DNA from: JADHLJ01 sp038118725
GTDB lineage: Bacteria; Pseudomonadota; Alphaproteobacteria; Thalassobaculales; Thalassobaculaceae
Assembly: GCA_038118725.1 (NCBI GenBank)
Contig: JAYOIK010000053.1
Location: forward strand, 1 to 37,438
Length of the DNA: 37,438 nucleotides
Direction: 5' to 3'
The translations under genes were made by a program, and so were the position numbers. Of the stretch, positions 24,120 to 33,400 are shown piece by piece. The notes beneath the pieces were generated by a model, which was not told the origin of the DNA, made no database searches, and worked only from the letters and a program-made list of their open reading frames with translations. Within the stretch, counting starts at the first letter, position 1, and each line of letters begins with the position of its first letter.

Positions 24120-25172
24120 CTATCCTGCGGCCACGGAGTAGATGTCCTTCACATCGCCGGGCAGTGACATCTCGGCCCAGGTTTCCCCGCCATCGGTGGT
24201 GCCGAAGATCTCGCCATTGTAGCGGGCGCCGATATAGACCTGATTTGGATCGGAGTTATGCAAGCCGATCGACATGATCGTGCCGTGCACTTGCACCTTG
24301 TCGAAGCGGCTCCAAGTCTCGCCGTTGTCGGTGCTCCTGTAGACACCACCATCATGGCTCGCCGCCGCCACCGACAGGGCCGAGTAGAGTGTGTTCGGGT
24401 CATGCGGGGAGGCCTTGACGTCACGGCCATAGGTGGTCGGCGAGAACCGCTTGAGTTCCATGTCCTCCCAGGTCTTGCCGCCGTTTCGCGTGCGGAACAA
24501 TCCCATTCGGCACGCGATAATCGGAGAGTCCGGGTCGCCTTCGCTGATGGTGATCGCGTGACCGTCCAGCATCCCCTCGGCATTGGTTTCCTTCTGGACA
24601 ATCTGGCTGCGCAGATGCGGAAGATCCGACAAGCGGATCAGATCGTCGGTCAGATCCTCCCAGCTTTCGCCGCCATCGGTGGTCCGCATGGCACCCGCGA
24701 TCTCCAGCGCGGCATAGATCTCGTTCGGATTGCTAGGCCGCTGGGCCAAGCGCATGACACGGGGTTCGAACGGGCCCTTGCAACGCTCGGGAATGCCCGG
24801 ATTCGGCAGCTTGCGCCAACTCTCGCCACGATCATCGGAGCGATAGACATTGATCGGCGAGGCACCGGCATACATGCGGTCGGGATTGTCACTGGAAACC
24901 AGGAAGCTCCAGATCTGCATGCCGCCGTCGGGGAAGGCGGCGCGGGTGAAGGTAGCGCCGTGATCCTTGCTGCGGAACACTCCATCCGAGGTGCCGGCGA
25001 AAACGATGCTCGAATCCTTGGGGTGAACGAAGACCGAATAGGTTTCGAGATCGCCGAAGACATGAGTCCACTCGCCACCCTCCGTCGACCGACGGAACAC
25101 GCCAACCTTTCCGGTATCCTCGCGCCGGCCAACATATCCGGCGAGGCCGGCAAAAACATAAGACTCGGACAT
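24120..25172 (-). CDS. Asp-box (BNR) beta-propeller protein
   Basis: A 350-residue protein made almost entirely of Asp-box repeats. Seven are visible: STEGGEW (29-35), SKDHGATF (68-75), SDDRGESW (112-119), TTDGGESW (164-171), TRNGGKTW (228-235), STDNGETW (280-287) and TTDGGETW (325-332). This suggests a seven-bladed propeller of the sialidase/Ycf48-like superfamily. No signal peptide or membrane helix is seen, so it should be cytoplasmic, unlike most Asp-box proteins. I see no sialidase RIP-motif region and do not call an enzyme activity. GGAGG precedes the ATG. It starts 54 bases after the amidohydrolase stop and is the last gene of the thiolase-DUF35-amidohydrolase operon. Confidence 0.85.
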   Translation of the reverse strand: MSESYVFAGLAGYVGRREDTGKVGVFRRSTEGGEWTHVFGDLETYSVFVHPKDSSIVFAGTSDGVFRSKDHGATFTRAAFPDGGMQIWSFLVSSDNPDRMYAGASPINVYRSDDRGESWRKLPNPGIPERCKGPFEPRVMRLAQRPSNPNEIYAALEIAGAMRTTDGGESWEDLTDDLIRLSDLPHLRSQIVQKETNAEGMLDGHAITISEGDPDSPIIACRMGLFRTRNGGKTWEDMELKRFSPTTYGRDVKASPHDPNTLYSALSVAAASHDGGVYRSTDNGETWSRFDKVQVHGTIMSIGLHNSDPNQVYIGARYNGEIFGTTDGGETWAEMSLPGDVKDIYSVAAG

Positions 25173-25226
25173 TGGTCCTCCAGAGATGATTACCGACGCG
25201 GCATCAACCCGCCGGCATGATGAACG

Positions 25227-26438
25227 TCAGGAATTCTTGTATTTCTCGGGCACGTCCACGCCAAGGAAACGGGCGGCGTTCAGGCCCAGGATCTTGGCTC
25301 GTTGCTCGTCGTTCAGCATCGGCATGGTACGCTCGATCGCCTCGGCGGAATGCGGCCAGGTGCCCTCGTGATGCGGGTAGTCATTGGCCCACATGAAGTG
25401 ATCATCCAAGCCATAACGCTCGGCCAGATGCAGGCCGGCGGGGTCTTCCTGGAAGGTCGAGAAGCCATGCGCGCGGTAATAGTCGCTCGGAAGGCCCTGA
25501 AGTTTCGGGCGCACCCACATATGGTGCTTGCGATAGGCCTCGTCCATGGCGTCGAGTAGCCAGGGCACCCAACCGATACCCGCCTCGACCGTGGCGAAGC
25601 GCAGTCCCTTGAAGCGCTCCAGCACGCCGGAGGCACAGAGATTGGCCACCGGCTCGATGGTCGGCGAGAGCGAGTGGCTGACATAGTTGATCACCGCCCC
25701 GCCATTGCCGCGCGCCGCGCGTGGATCGCGCCCCGTCGAGACATGGAAGGTGAACGGCAGGTCGGCTTCCTCGATCAGCGCCCACATCGGGTCGAAATGC
25801 GGCAGGTTGTAGTTCACATGGTCGACGTCGTGACCGCCCCAGATCGGCTTGCAGGGCAGGCTCAGCACCCGGAAACCCATCTTGGCGACCCGCTCGATCT
25901 CGGCCATCGCGCTATCGAGATCCCCGGTCGCGATCGAGGCCACCGGAACCATGCTTTCCTTGTAGGGCCCGAACTGCTCCCACGCCCAATCGTTCCATAC
26001 TGCGCATTGGGCATTGGCGAATACCGGATCGGGAGTGGCCCACATGGCCAGACCCTTGTTCGGGAAGATGATTTCGACATCGATCCCGTCGCGGGTGTTG
26101 TCGCGCAAGCGGTCCTCCGGGTCGGCGCCGGCCTTGGAGCGTACCCAGTCCTCGCCCTCGAAGCTCATCACCCGGACGCGATCGGGGCGATAGCCCTCGC
26201 AATAGCGCCATTGGACGCCCTTCTCGTCGGTGATGATCCGCGGCACCCGTTCCTTGTATTTGGGATCGATCCGCTTTTCCCAGAGATCCGGCGGCTCGTT
26301 GGCGTGGCAGTCGGTGGAGACCATGAAATACTTGTTCGCGTCGCCGGCGCGCGGCGTGCGGGTCCAGCCCTCGTGGCCGGGGGTTTCCAGGCGCCAGAGA
26401 TTGGGCTCGTTGATCGGGACGTCGGCGAGATCGTTCAT
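25227..26438 (-). CDS. Amidohydrolase family protein (ACMSD-type)
   Basis: A 403-residue metal-dependent hydrolase or decarboxylase of the amidohydrolase-2/ACMSD group. The N-terminal metal motif is the degenerate form STDCHANEP (about 40-48), there is an internal His in LPFTFHVSTG, and the C-terminal metal site is MWANDYPHHEGTWPHS (about 358-373). These enzymes hydrolyse or decarboxylate aromatic and related acids; I cannot specify the substrate. The ATG has a strong GAGGAGG SD. The gene lies 33 bases downstream of the DUF35 gene on the same strand, which links it to an acyl-CoA-type pathway. Confidence 0.88.
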   Translation of the reverse strand: MNDLADVPINEPNLWRLETPGHEGWTRTPRAGDANKYFMVSTDCHANEPPDLWEKRIDPKYKERVPRIITDEKGVQWRYCEGYRPDRVRVMSFEGEDWVRSKAGADPEDRLRDNTRDGIDVEIIFPNKGLAMWATPDPVFANAQCAVWNDWAWEQFGPYKESMVPVASIATGDLDSAMAEIERVAKMGFRVLSLPCKPIWGGHDVDHVNYNLPHFDPMWALIEEADLPFTFHVSTGRDPRAARGNGGAVINYVSHSLSPTIEPVANLCASGVLERFKGLRFATVEAGIGWVPWLLDAMDEAYRKHHMWVRPKLQGLPSDYYRAHGFSTFQEDPAGLHLAERYGLDDHFMWANDYPHHEGTWPHSAEAIERTMPMLNDEQRAKILGLNAARFLGVDVPEKYKNS

Positions 26439-26471
26439 GATACTGCCTCCTCGCTTTTGCGGTTCGCGGAT

Positions 26472-26909
26472 TCAGGCACGCCGCCATTGCACGAGAGTAT
26501 ATGGCGGATCGGCGTCATCATGGGACTCGAAAACCGCCTCGACATCGGCGCCGATTGGAACATCTTGCATGGGATCGCCGAGCAAGTTGCCGATCATGCG
26601 GATGTTGTCGGCGCCGGGCAATTCCACCAGCACGACGATATAGGGTCCGAGGTCCTTCAAGGCGGGATGCACCGGGTGCCAGACCCGTTCCCAACTGTAG
26701 ATCCGTCCCTTGCCCTCGACCGCGCGCCAGTCAAGATCGAAGGAATGACACTGGTGACAGATCCATTCCGGACCCCAGACCCAGGTTTGACAGTCCCGAC
26801 AACGCTGAACCATGAGTTCGCCGCGCCGGGTGCCCTCCCAATAGGGCGCGGAGAGTCCGTCGCTTTCGGGCGCCGGGGCGGGCAGGCCTTTCGGCAGATA
26901 GCTGCTCAT
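26472..26909 (-). CDS. DUF35 zinc-ribbon / OB-fold protein, thiolase partner
   Basis: A 145-residue protein with a rubredoxin-like zinc ribbon (CRDC, ten residues, then CHQC, near residues 40-57) and a C-terminal OB-fold (about 65-140) beginning GKGRIYSWERVWHPVHP. DUF35 proteins pair with thiolase-fold enzymes in acyl-CoA chemistry, for example ChsH2 with Ltp2 in steroid side-chain degradation. The ATG at 26909 overlaps the thiolase stop by four bases (ATGA), implying coupled 1:1 synthesis. The frame is open farther upstream inside the thiolase gene, but that sequence is not family-like. Confidence 0.92.
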   Translation of the reverse strand: MSSYLPKGLPAPAPESDGLSAPYWEGTRRGELMVQRCRDCQTWVWGPEWICHQCHSFDLDWRAVEGKGRIYSWERVWHPVHPALKDLGPYIVVLVELPGADNIRMIGNLLGDPMQDVPIGADVEAVFESHDDADPPYTLVQWRRA

Positions 26910-28087
26910 AGGGTCGCCTCCGATCCGAGGATGAGACTGGAAACCGGCGTGACCATCGGGCCTGCAATGACCATGGAGACATCGACCGAGGGTACCTGAC
27001 GGGTCGAGTCGCCGCGCAGTTGCCGCACCGCCTCGATCTGAAGCTCCAAGCCGTGCATATAGCATTCCGCGAGATTGCCACCACTGGTGTTGAGCGGCAG
27101 CTTGCCGTCCGGAGCCATGAGGTTTTCCGGCACCAGGAATTCATTGGATTCCTCGGGTTTGAAAAAGCCATGCTCGACTAGGCTCATCAATACCCCACCG
27201 GTGAAGTTCTCATAACTCTGCAGCACATCCACGTCGCCGGGCTTGACCTCGGCCATGTCATAGAGATGCGGCGCCACGCTGGCGAAACTCGAACTAGCGT
27301 AGTTCGGCGCGTTATGGCTCGGCGCGGCGCAACGGTTATCGGAGCCCGCCGCCACCCCCAGCAGATAGCTCGGCTTGTGCGGCAAATCGCGAGCCCGATA
27401 CGACGGCACCACGATCAAGGCGGCGGCGCCGTCATTCTCCATGCAGCAATCGAACAACCGCCACGGCTCCACGATCCAGCGGGAGTTATCGTAAGTTTCC
27501 GCGTCCAGAGGCCGGCCGTGCATCACCGCGCGCGGGTTGAACTGCGCATGATGATAAGAAGCCAGCGAGATCGCCCGGAGCGCTTCCTGACGCACGCCGT
27601 GATCCTTTATGAAGCGCATACACTTCATGGCATAGCGCTGACCGGGTGACATCAACCCGTAGGGTGCCTGCATCGCCATGTCGCCGGTGATCGTCGCCGT
27701 GGTCGGGCCTTGGCCGAACCGCGCGAATTGTCCTTGGGCGAGGGCACGGAAAACCACCACGCAATCGGCCATGCCGGTGGCCACCGCCGCCGCCGCGTTG
27801 CCGACCGCCGCCGCTCCGCCGCCACCGCCGCCACCCCATTGCATATTGGAGAAGCGCAACTCCTTGGTCCCCAACGCGGCGGCGATCCGCGAGGGATCGC
27901 TCCGGTCATTGCTGTAGGAGGCGAAACCGTCGATATCTCGAGGGTCGATCCCGGCATCCCTGGCGGCGTTGAGGATCGCCGTCAAAGCGAGCTTGAACTC
28001 GGAATCCGGCGCCTGACCGTGCTTGTAATACGTGGTCTCGCCGATCCCGGCGATCGCGACGCTGCCTCGCAAACTGCGTTTCGCCAT
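26906..28087 (-). CDS. Thiolase-fold protein with a replaced active site (Ltp2-like?)
   Basis: A 393-residue thiolase superfamily protein. The fold markers are an N-terminal AIAGIGETTYYKHG, QSYENFTGGVLMSL (about 290-303, equivalent to the YDxFT segment of SCPx-like thiolases) and NTSGGNLAECYMHG (333-345, equivalent to the GGxxxxGHPxGxTG loop). The nucleophilic Cys region is seven consecutive glycines (85-91) after NMQW, and the His of the GHP motif is Tyr343. It therefore cannot act as a classical thiolase. The mycobacterial-type aldolase Ltp2 also lacks Cys/His and uses tyrosines, and it also pairs with a DUF35 protein, so a retro-aldol cleavage of a CoA thioester is a fair hypothesis. ATG 28087 has GGGGAA just upstream. 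It is the first gene of a four-gene operon. Confidence 0.85.
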   Translation of the reverse strand: MAKRSLRGSVAIAGIGETTYYKHGQAPDSEFKLALTAILNAARDAGIDPRDIDGFASYSNDRSDPSRIAAALGTKELRFSNMQWGGGGGGGAAAVGNAAAAVATGMADCVVVFRALAQGQFARFGQGPTTATITGDMAMQAPYGLMSPGQRYAMKCMRFIKDHGVRQEALRAISLASYHHAQFNPRAVMHGRPLDAETYDNSRWIVEPWRLFDCCMENDGAAALIVVPSYRARDLPHKPSYLLGVAAGSDNRCAAPSHNAPNYASSSFASVAPHLYDMAEVKPGDVDVLQSYENFTGGVLMSLVEHGFFKPEESNEFLVPENLMAPDGKLPLNTSGGNLAECYMHGLELQIEAVRQLRGDSTRQVPSVDVSMVIAGPMVTPVSSLILGSEATL

Positions 28088-28256
28088 GTTTTTCCCCAAA
28101 GCGCCCATAGGCCGTGATTTTCCGCCCGGCTTCCCCGGGAGGTCAAATGGTTCCGGGTTTCATCACATGGGGGGACGAACGGTGGCGGGCGCGACTGGAC
28201 GCCTGGACCCGGGCGCGGTCACAATGGATAGGTCGAAAGACCGGAGGAGGCGCGTC
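28088..28256. promoter_or_regulatory. Divergent intergenic region, thiolase operon / TauD-type dioxygenase
   Basis: A 169-base divergent spacer that should carry both promoters. No confident hexamer pair is seen. A small stem-loop GGTC-GAAA-GACC (28231-28242) with a GNRA-type tetraloop sits directly before the dioxygenase SD (GGAGGAGG), in the expected leader. Confidence 0.4.
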
Positions 28257-29114
28257 ATGAGCATCACGATCGAACCCATCACCGAGCATTTCGCCGCCCG
28301 TATCAGCGGCGTCGATCTGGTGAACGGCCTGAATGACGCCCTATTCGGGACGATCCGCCAGGCATTCGAGGAACACGGGATCCTGGTGTTTAATGACCAG
28401 CCGATGACCGATGACGAGCAGATCGCGTTTTCCGAACGCTTCGGCCCGCTGGAACGCACTATCAGCGCCAGCCCGACCGGCGGAACGCCATTCGCGAGAC
28501 AGTCCAATATCGACATTAAGTCAGGCGGGATCATCGACAAGAGCGACCGGCGCATGGACTATCAGCGCGGCAACTATCTCTGGCACGCCGACAGCACTTT
28601 CAAGGAAACCCCGTCCCTCTGCTCTATTCTAAGCGCACGCGAAGTCCCTCCGGTTGGCGGCGCGACCGAGTTTGTCTCGACCCGCGCCGCTTACGACGCC
28701 CTACCATCCGAGCGACAGGTGGAGTTGGACGATTTGGTGGTCGAGCATGATCTCCTGCATTCCCGGCGCGAGATCGGTTTTCACTTCACCGACGAGGAAG
28801 CGGCCCAGACCCCCCCGGTGCGCCACCCCCTGGTGCAGGTCAATCCGGCCACGGGACACAAGTCGATGATGATCGGTGCCCATGCCTCGCACATCGTCGG
28901 TTGGCCTGTGGAAACCGGTCGGGCATTGCTCGCCGAGTTGCTGGAGCGGGCGACCCGGCCCGAGGCCATTTACCGCCACGAATGGCGCACCGGCGATTTG
29001 ATCATCTGGGACAACCGCGCCGCCCTGCACCGCGCCACGCCCTACGACACCACCAAGCACCGCCGCCTGATGCAGCGCACGACAATCTCCAACCCAAACG
29101 CACCCAGGGCTTAG
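28257..29114 (+). CDS. TauD/TfdA family Fe(II)/2-oxoglutarate dioxygenase
   Basis: A 285-residue dioxygenase of the TauD/TfdA family. The iron ligands are H110 and D112 (LWHADSTF) and H258 (LHRATPY); R270 or R274 (HRRLMQR) would bind 2-oxoglutarate. All are intact, so it should hydroxylate a substrate while decarboxylating 2-oxoglutarate. The family acts on taurine, 2,4-D-type aryloxy acids and many others; the sequence does not name the substrate. The ATG has a perfect GGAGGAGG SD seven bases upstream; the open frame before it (to 28032) is noncoding-like. It is divergent from the thiolase operon, which suggests shared control. Confidence 0.93.
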   Translation: MSITIEPITEHFAARISGVDLVNGLNDALFGTIRQAFEEHGILVFNDQPMTDDEQIAFSERFGPLERTISASPTGGTPFARQSNIDIKSGGIIDKSDRRMDYQRGNYLWHADSTFKETPSLCSILSAREVPPVGGATEFVSTRAAYDALPSERQVELDDLVVEHDLLHSRREIGFHFTDEEAAQTPPVRHPLVQVNPATGHKSMMIGAHASHIVGWPVETGRALLAELLERATRPEAIYRHEWRTGDLIIWDNRAALHRATPYDTTKHRRLMQRTTISNPNAPRA

Positions 29115-29170
29115 GTCGACGAAACCTCTATCGTCGCGAACCAACACATCTCGTCATTCCGCCGCCACGT

Positions 29171-30163
29171 CTACACTCCGTGATAGCCGCGATACCACTC
29201 GACGAAGCGGGGAATGCCCTCTTCAATGGAGGTCGTGGGCGCAAAGCCGAGATCCTTGGTGGTGGCCTCTATGTCGGCGTAGGTCTCCAGCACGTCGCCG
29301 GGTTGAAGCGGGCGGAAGTCGATCACCGCCTTCTTGCCGCAAGCCCGCTCTATCACGCCGACATAGTCCATCAGCGGCACCGGCCGGTTGTTGCCTAGAT
29401 TATAGACCCGGTGCGGGGCGCCCGCCTCACCCGTCTCTGGCGGGGTATCCAGCGCCGCGACCACGCCGGTGACGATATCATCCACATAGGTGAAATCGCG
29501 GCTCATCTCGCCGTTGTTGAACACCTGGATGGTCTCGCCGTTCATGATCTTGCTGGTGAAGATATAGGGAGACATGTCCGGGCGTCCCCAAGGGCCGTAG
29601 ACCGTGAAGAAGCGCAGCCCGATCGAGGGAATCGCATAGAGATGGGCGTAACTTTGCGCCATCACCTCACCCGCCTTCTTGGTCGCGCCGTAGAAAGACA
29701 TGGGTTGGTCGGTGCGCTGATCGATCGAGAACGGCATCTCTCGGTTGGCGCCGTAAACCGAGGAGGAGCTGGCGTAGACGAAACTCCGACAGCCGGCCTC
29801 GCGGCCCGTCATCGCCCGGCACGCCTCCATGAGAACCAGCTGGCCGGTCAGGTTCGATGACAGATAGTCGAAAGGCTCCTCCAGCGAGTATCGCACGCCC
29901 GCCTGGGCGCCGAGATGCACGACCCGGTCGATGTCCGGGTTGCGGGCGACCAGATCCAGCACCGCGTCCCGGTCGGAAAAATCCATCTTCTCGAAGCTGA
30001 AGGCGTTTGACCCCTCCAGGGTGGCGAGCCGCGCGTGTTTCAGCGCCGGGTCATAATAGCTGTTCAGCACGTCAATCCCGATCACCCGCTCGCCCCGGTC
30101 GAGCAAGCGGCGCGCGGTATGCATGCCGATAAATCCGGCAACCCCGGTCAACAGAATGGACAT
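29171..30163 (-). CDS. UDP-glucuronate 4-epimerase family protein
   Basis: A 330-residue extended SDR epimerase. GVAGFIG (7-13) binds NAD, ASSSSVYG (131-138) and YGATK (158-162) hold the catalytic Ser/Tyr/Lys, and RFFTVYGPWGRPDMSPYIF is characteristic of the UDP-glucuronate 4-epimerase group, which makes UDP-galacturonate for capsule or lipopolysaccharide. GGAG precedes the ATG. It is isolated from the rhamnose locus by 14 kb and has no envelope neighbours, so it is probably monocistronic. Other UDP-uronate or GlcNAc 4-epimerases are less likely given the long motif match. Confidence 0.92.
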   Translation of the reverse strand: MSILLTGVAGFIGMHTARRLLDRGERVIGIDVLNSYYDPALKHARLATLEGSNAFSFEKMDFSDRDAVLDLVARNPDIDRVVHLGAQAGVRYSLEEPFDYLSSNLTGQLVLMEACRAMTGREAGCRSFVYASSSSVYGANREMPFSIDQRTDQPMSFYGATKKAGEVMAQSYAHLYAIPSIGLRFFTVYGPWGRPDMSPYIFTSKIMNGETIQVFNNGEMSRDFTYVDDIVTGVVAALDTPPETGEAGAPHRVYNLGNNRPVPLMDYVGVIERACGKKAVIDFRPLQPGDVLETYADIEATTKDLGFAPTTSIEEGIPRFVEWYRGYHGV

Positions 30164-30440
30164 GGATCACTCCTGGCGGGTCGATGCGCCGGTTATGCCG
30201 GATCGCGCCGGTTTGGCCAAGAGATTGGTTGGGTGGGTGACGGTAGCGCCGCGCCGGAGAAAGATTTCTCCACCTGGATAAATCGCGACAGGGATTTACG
30301 CTTCCGCGGTCGTTTCTCGGATCAAGCTTGCGTTTTCGGTCTGAAACACATCGCTCCGATTGTCCCACCCGGCCCTTCGGCGTACCCTGGAGTCACGCGA
30401 AAATCACCACGCGCGATTGTTCGGGCACGGAGATCCAACG
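30164..30440. promoter_or_regulatory. Divergent intergenic region with a perfect 16-base dyad
   Basis: Spacer between the epimerase (minus) and the oxidoreductase (plus). It contains GGAGAAA-GA-TTTCTCC (30256-30271), a perfect 7-bp inverted repeat around two bases, positioned 170 bases before the oxidoreductase start and 93 bases before the epimerase start. Followed by an AT-rich segment, it is a good operator candidate for either gene. The SD GGAG lies 9 bases before 30441. Confidence 0.45.
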
Positions 30441-33400
30441 ATGACCCTCGCCGCCGTCTCGCTTGACGACAAGTATTCCCTTGAACAGGGCCGGGTCTAT
30501 CTCACCGGCGTGCAGGCCCTGGTTCGACTGCCGATGCTGCAACGCCAGCGTGATGTGAAGGCGGGTCTCAACACCGGTGGCTTCATCTCCGGTTATCGCG
30601 GCTCGCCGGTCGGCGGCTACGACCAGCAGCTTTGGCGGGCGCGGCACTTTCTCAAGAACAATCACATCCATTTTCAACCCGGCGTGAACGAGGATCTCGC
30701 GGCCACCGCGATCTGGGGAAGCCAGCAGAGCAACCTGTTCCCGGACGGCAAGTATGACGGCGTCTTCGCCTATTGGTACGGCAAGGGGCCGGGGGTCGAT
30801 CGCTGCGGCGACGTGTTCAAGCATGGCAACATGGCGGGGCCGGCCAAGCATGGCGGCGTGTTGCTGATCGCCGGCGATGATCATGCCGCCAAATCCTCGA
30901 CCGTGCCGCATCAGAGCGAATTCGCTTTCGTTGACGCCAATATCCCGGTGCTGAACCCCGCCGGCATTCAGGAGATCCTGGACTACGGCATCCTCGGCAT
31001 AGAGATGTCGCGTTTTTCCGGCTGTTGGGTCGCTTTCAAGACCACCGCCGAGAATATGGACAGCTCGGCCTCCATTGATATCGATCCCGAGCGCGTCAAG
31101 GTTACCCTGCCGGATATCGAGATGCCCGAGGGCGGCTTGAACATCCGCTGGCCCGACGACTGGATGGAGCAGGAGCGCCGCCTGCATCGCTATAAGATCT
31201 ACGCGGCCCGCGCCTTCGCCAAGGCCAACAAGCTCGACCGGATCGTCATCGACGCGCCGGAGCCGAAACTCGGCATCGTGACCACCGGCAAGTCCTATCT
31301 CGACGTGCGCCAGGCGATGGACGATCTCGGCATCACCGAGGAGATGGCCGCCGCCATCGGGATACGCCTCTACAAGGTCGGCATGCCCTGGCCGCTGGAG
31401 CCCGACGGGGCCCGCGCCTTCGCCGACGGGGTCGAGGAAATCCTGGTCATCGAGGAAAAGCGCGCGCTGATCGAAAACCAACTGAAGGAACAACTTTATC
31501 AGGCGGACATTCCCAACCGGCCCCGCGTGGTCGGCAAGTTCGACGAGAATGGCGAGTGGGTGCTGCCCTCCGCCGGAGAGCTCAATCCCGGTCTGATCGC
31601 CCGGGTGATCGCCGCCCGGCTGGCGCGCTTTCACACCAGCGCCGCGATCGAGGATCGCCTGAAGTTCCTCGCCGCCAAGGAAGCCCAACTGGTCAAACAG
31701 AAAACCGATTTCGCACGCACCCCGTATTTCTGCTCCGGCTGTCCGCACAACACCTCGACCCGGGTGCCCGAGGGGAGCCGCGCCACCGCCGGCATCGGCT
31801 GTCATTTCATGTCGGTGTGGATGGACCGCAACACCTCGACCTATACCCATATGGGAGCCGAGGGCACGCCCTGGATCGGCCAGGCGCCGTTCACGGACAC
31901 CAAGCATGTCTTCGCCAATCTCGGCGACGGCACCTACACCCATTCCGGTCTGCTGGCGATCCGAGCGGCGGGCGCGGCGGGCGTCAACATCACCTATAAG
32001 ATCCTCTACAACGACGCGGTGGCGATGACCGGCGGCCAGCCCGCCGACGGCGGTTTCACCGTGCCGCAGATCGCCGCTCAGGTCGCCGCCGAGGGCGCGA
32101 ACGAAGTGCGTATCGTCACCGACGAGCCCGACAAATATCCGATCGGGACGAAATGGCCCGACGGCACCCTGATCCATCACCGCGACGAGCTTGACGCGGT
32201 GCAGAAGGAGCTTCGCGAGGTCGAGGGACTGACCGTGCTGATCTATGATCAGACCTGTGCCGCCGAAAAACGCCGCCGCCGCAAGCGTGGCACCATGATC
32301 GACCCGCCCAAGCGGATCTTCATCAACGAGTTGGTCTGCGAGGGTTGCGGCGATTGCGGCGTCGCCTCGAACTGTGTCTCGGTCGCGCCGGTCGAGACCG
32401 AATACGGGCGCAAGCGGATGATCGACCAGTCCGCCTGCAACAAGGATTATTCCTGCACCAAGGGCTTCTGCCCCAGCTTCGTCAACGTGATCGGCGGCAA
32501 GGTCCGCAAATCAAAGGCGGTCGGTGGCGCCGGCGCGCCTGACCTGTTCGAGGTACTGCCCGCCCCGGCTCAACCCAAGCTGGACGAGCCCTATGGCGTC
32601 ATGGTGACCGGCATCGGCGGCACCGGCGTGGTGACCATCGGGGCGCTAATGGGCATGGCAGCGCATATCGAGGGCAAGGGCGTCTCGGTACTCGACATGA
32701 CCGGCCTCGCGCAGAAGGGCGGCGCGGTGATCAGCCATATCCGCATCGCCAAGAGCCCCGAGGACCTGCACGCCGTGCGTATCGCCGCCGGAAGCGCCAA
32801 ACTGATGCTAGCCTGCGACATGGTCACCGCCGCAAGCGTCGAGGGTCTGTCCAAGGTCTCCAAGGAAGAGACCACGGCGATCGTCAACACCCAGCGCACG
32901 ATGACCGGCGCCTTCACCCGCGACCCGGATCTGGCCTTCCCCGGCAAGGCCTTCGAGGACGCGATCAGGGCCTCGGCGGGCGAGAATTCCACCGATTTCG
33001 TGGACGCCACGCGGATCGCCACCCAACTTCTTGGCGACAGCATCGCGGCCAATCTCTTCATGCTCGGCTATGCGCTGCAAAAGGGACATATCCCCCTGTC
33101 GCTCGAGGCGGTGGAGCGGGCGATCGAGCTCAACGCCGTCGCCGTGGACTTCAACAAGCAAGCCCTGCTCTGGGGCCGCCGGGCCGCCCATGACCTGGAT
33201 ACGGTCGAGAAGATCGCCACCCCGCCGACGCCGAAGCCGGTACACCGCGAGATCGCCGACGATATCGAGGAAATGATCGAGAAACGCGCCGCCTATCTCA
33301 CCGCGTATCAGGACAAGGCCTACGCCGATCGGTATGTGGCGCTGGTCCGCGAGGTGGAGACGGCGGAAAGCAACAAGACCCCGGGCCTGGACGGCCTCAC

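Noticed and set aside
25674..26999. A 441-codon plus-strand frame
   Set aside because: Antisense to the amidohydrolase and DUF35 genes, with no family resemblance.
27786..27845. GGC-type low-complexity run that might be a frameshift or sequencing artefact in the thiolase-fold gene
   Set aside because: The frame stays open with fold-like sequence on both sides and the codons vary (GGT, GGC, GGA), so the seven Gly residues look genuine.
30393..32180. A 595-codon minus-strand frame
   Set aside because: It lies wholly antisense to the oxidoreductase, whose motifs are intact; the frame is a by-product of GC-rich third positions.
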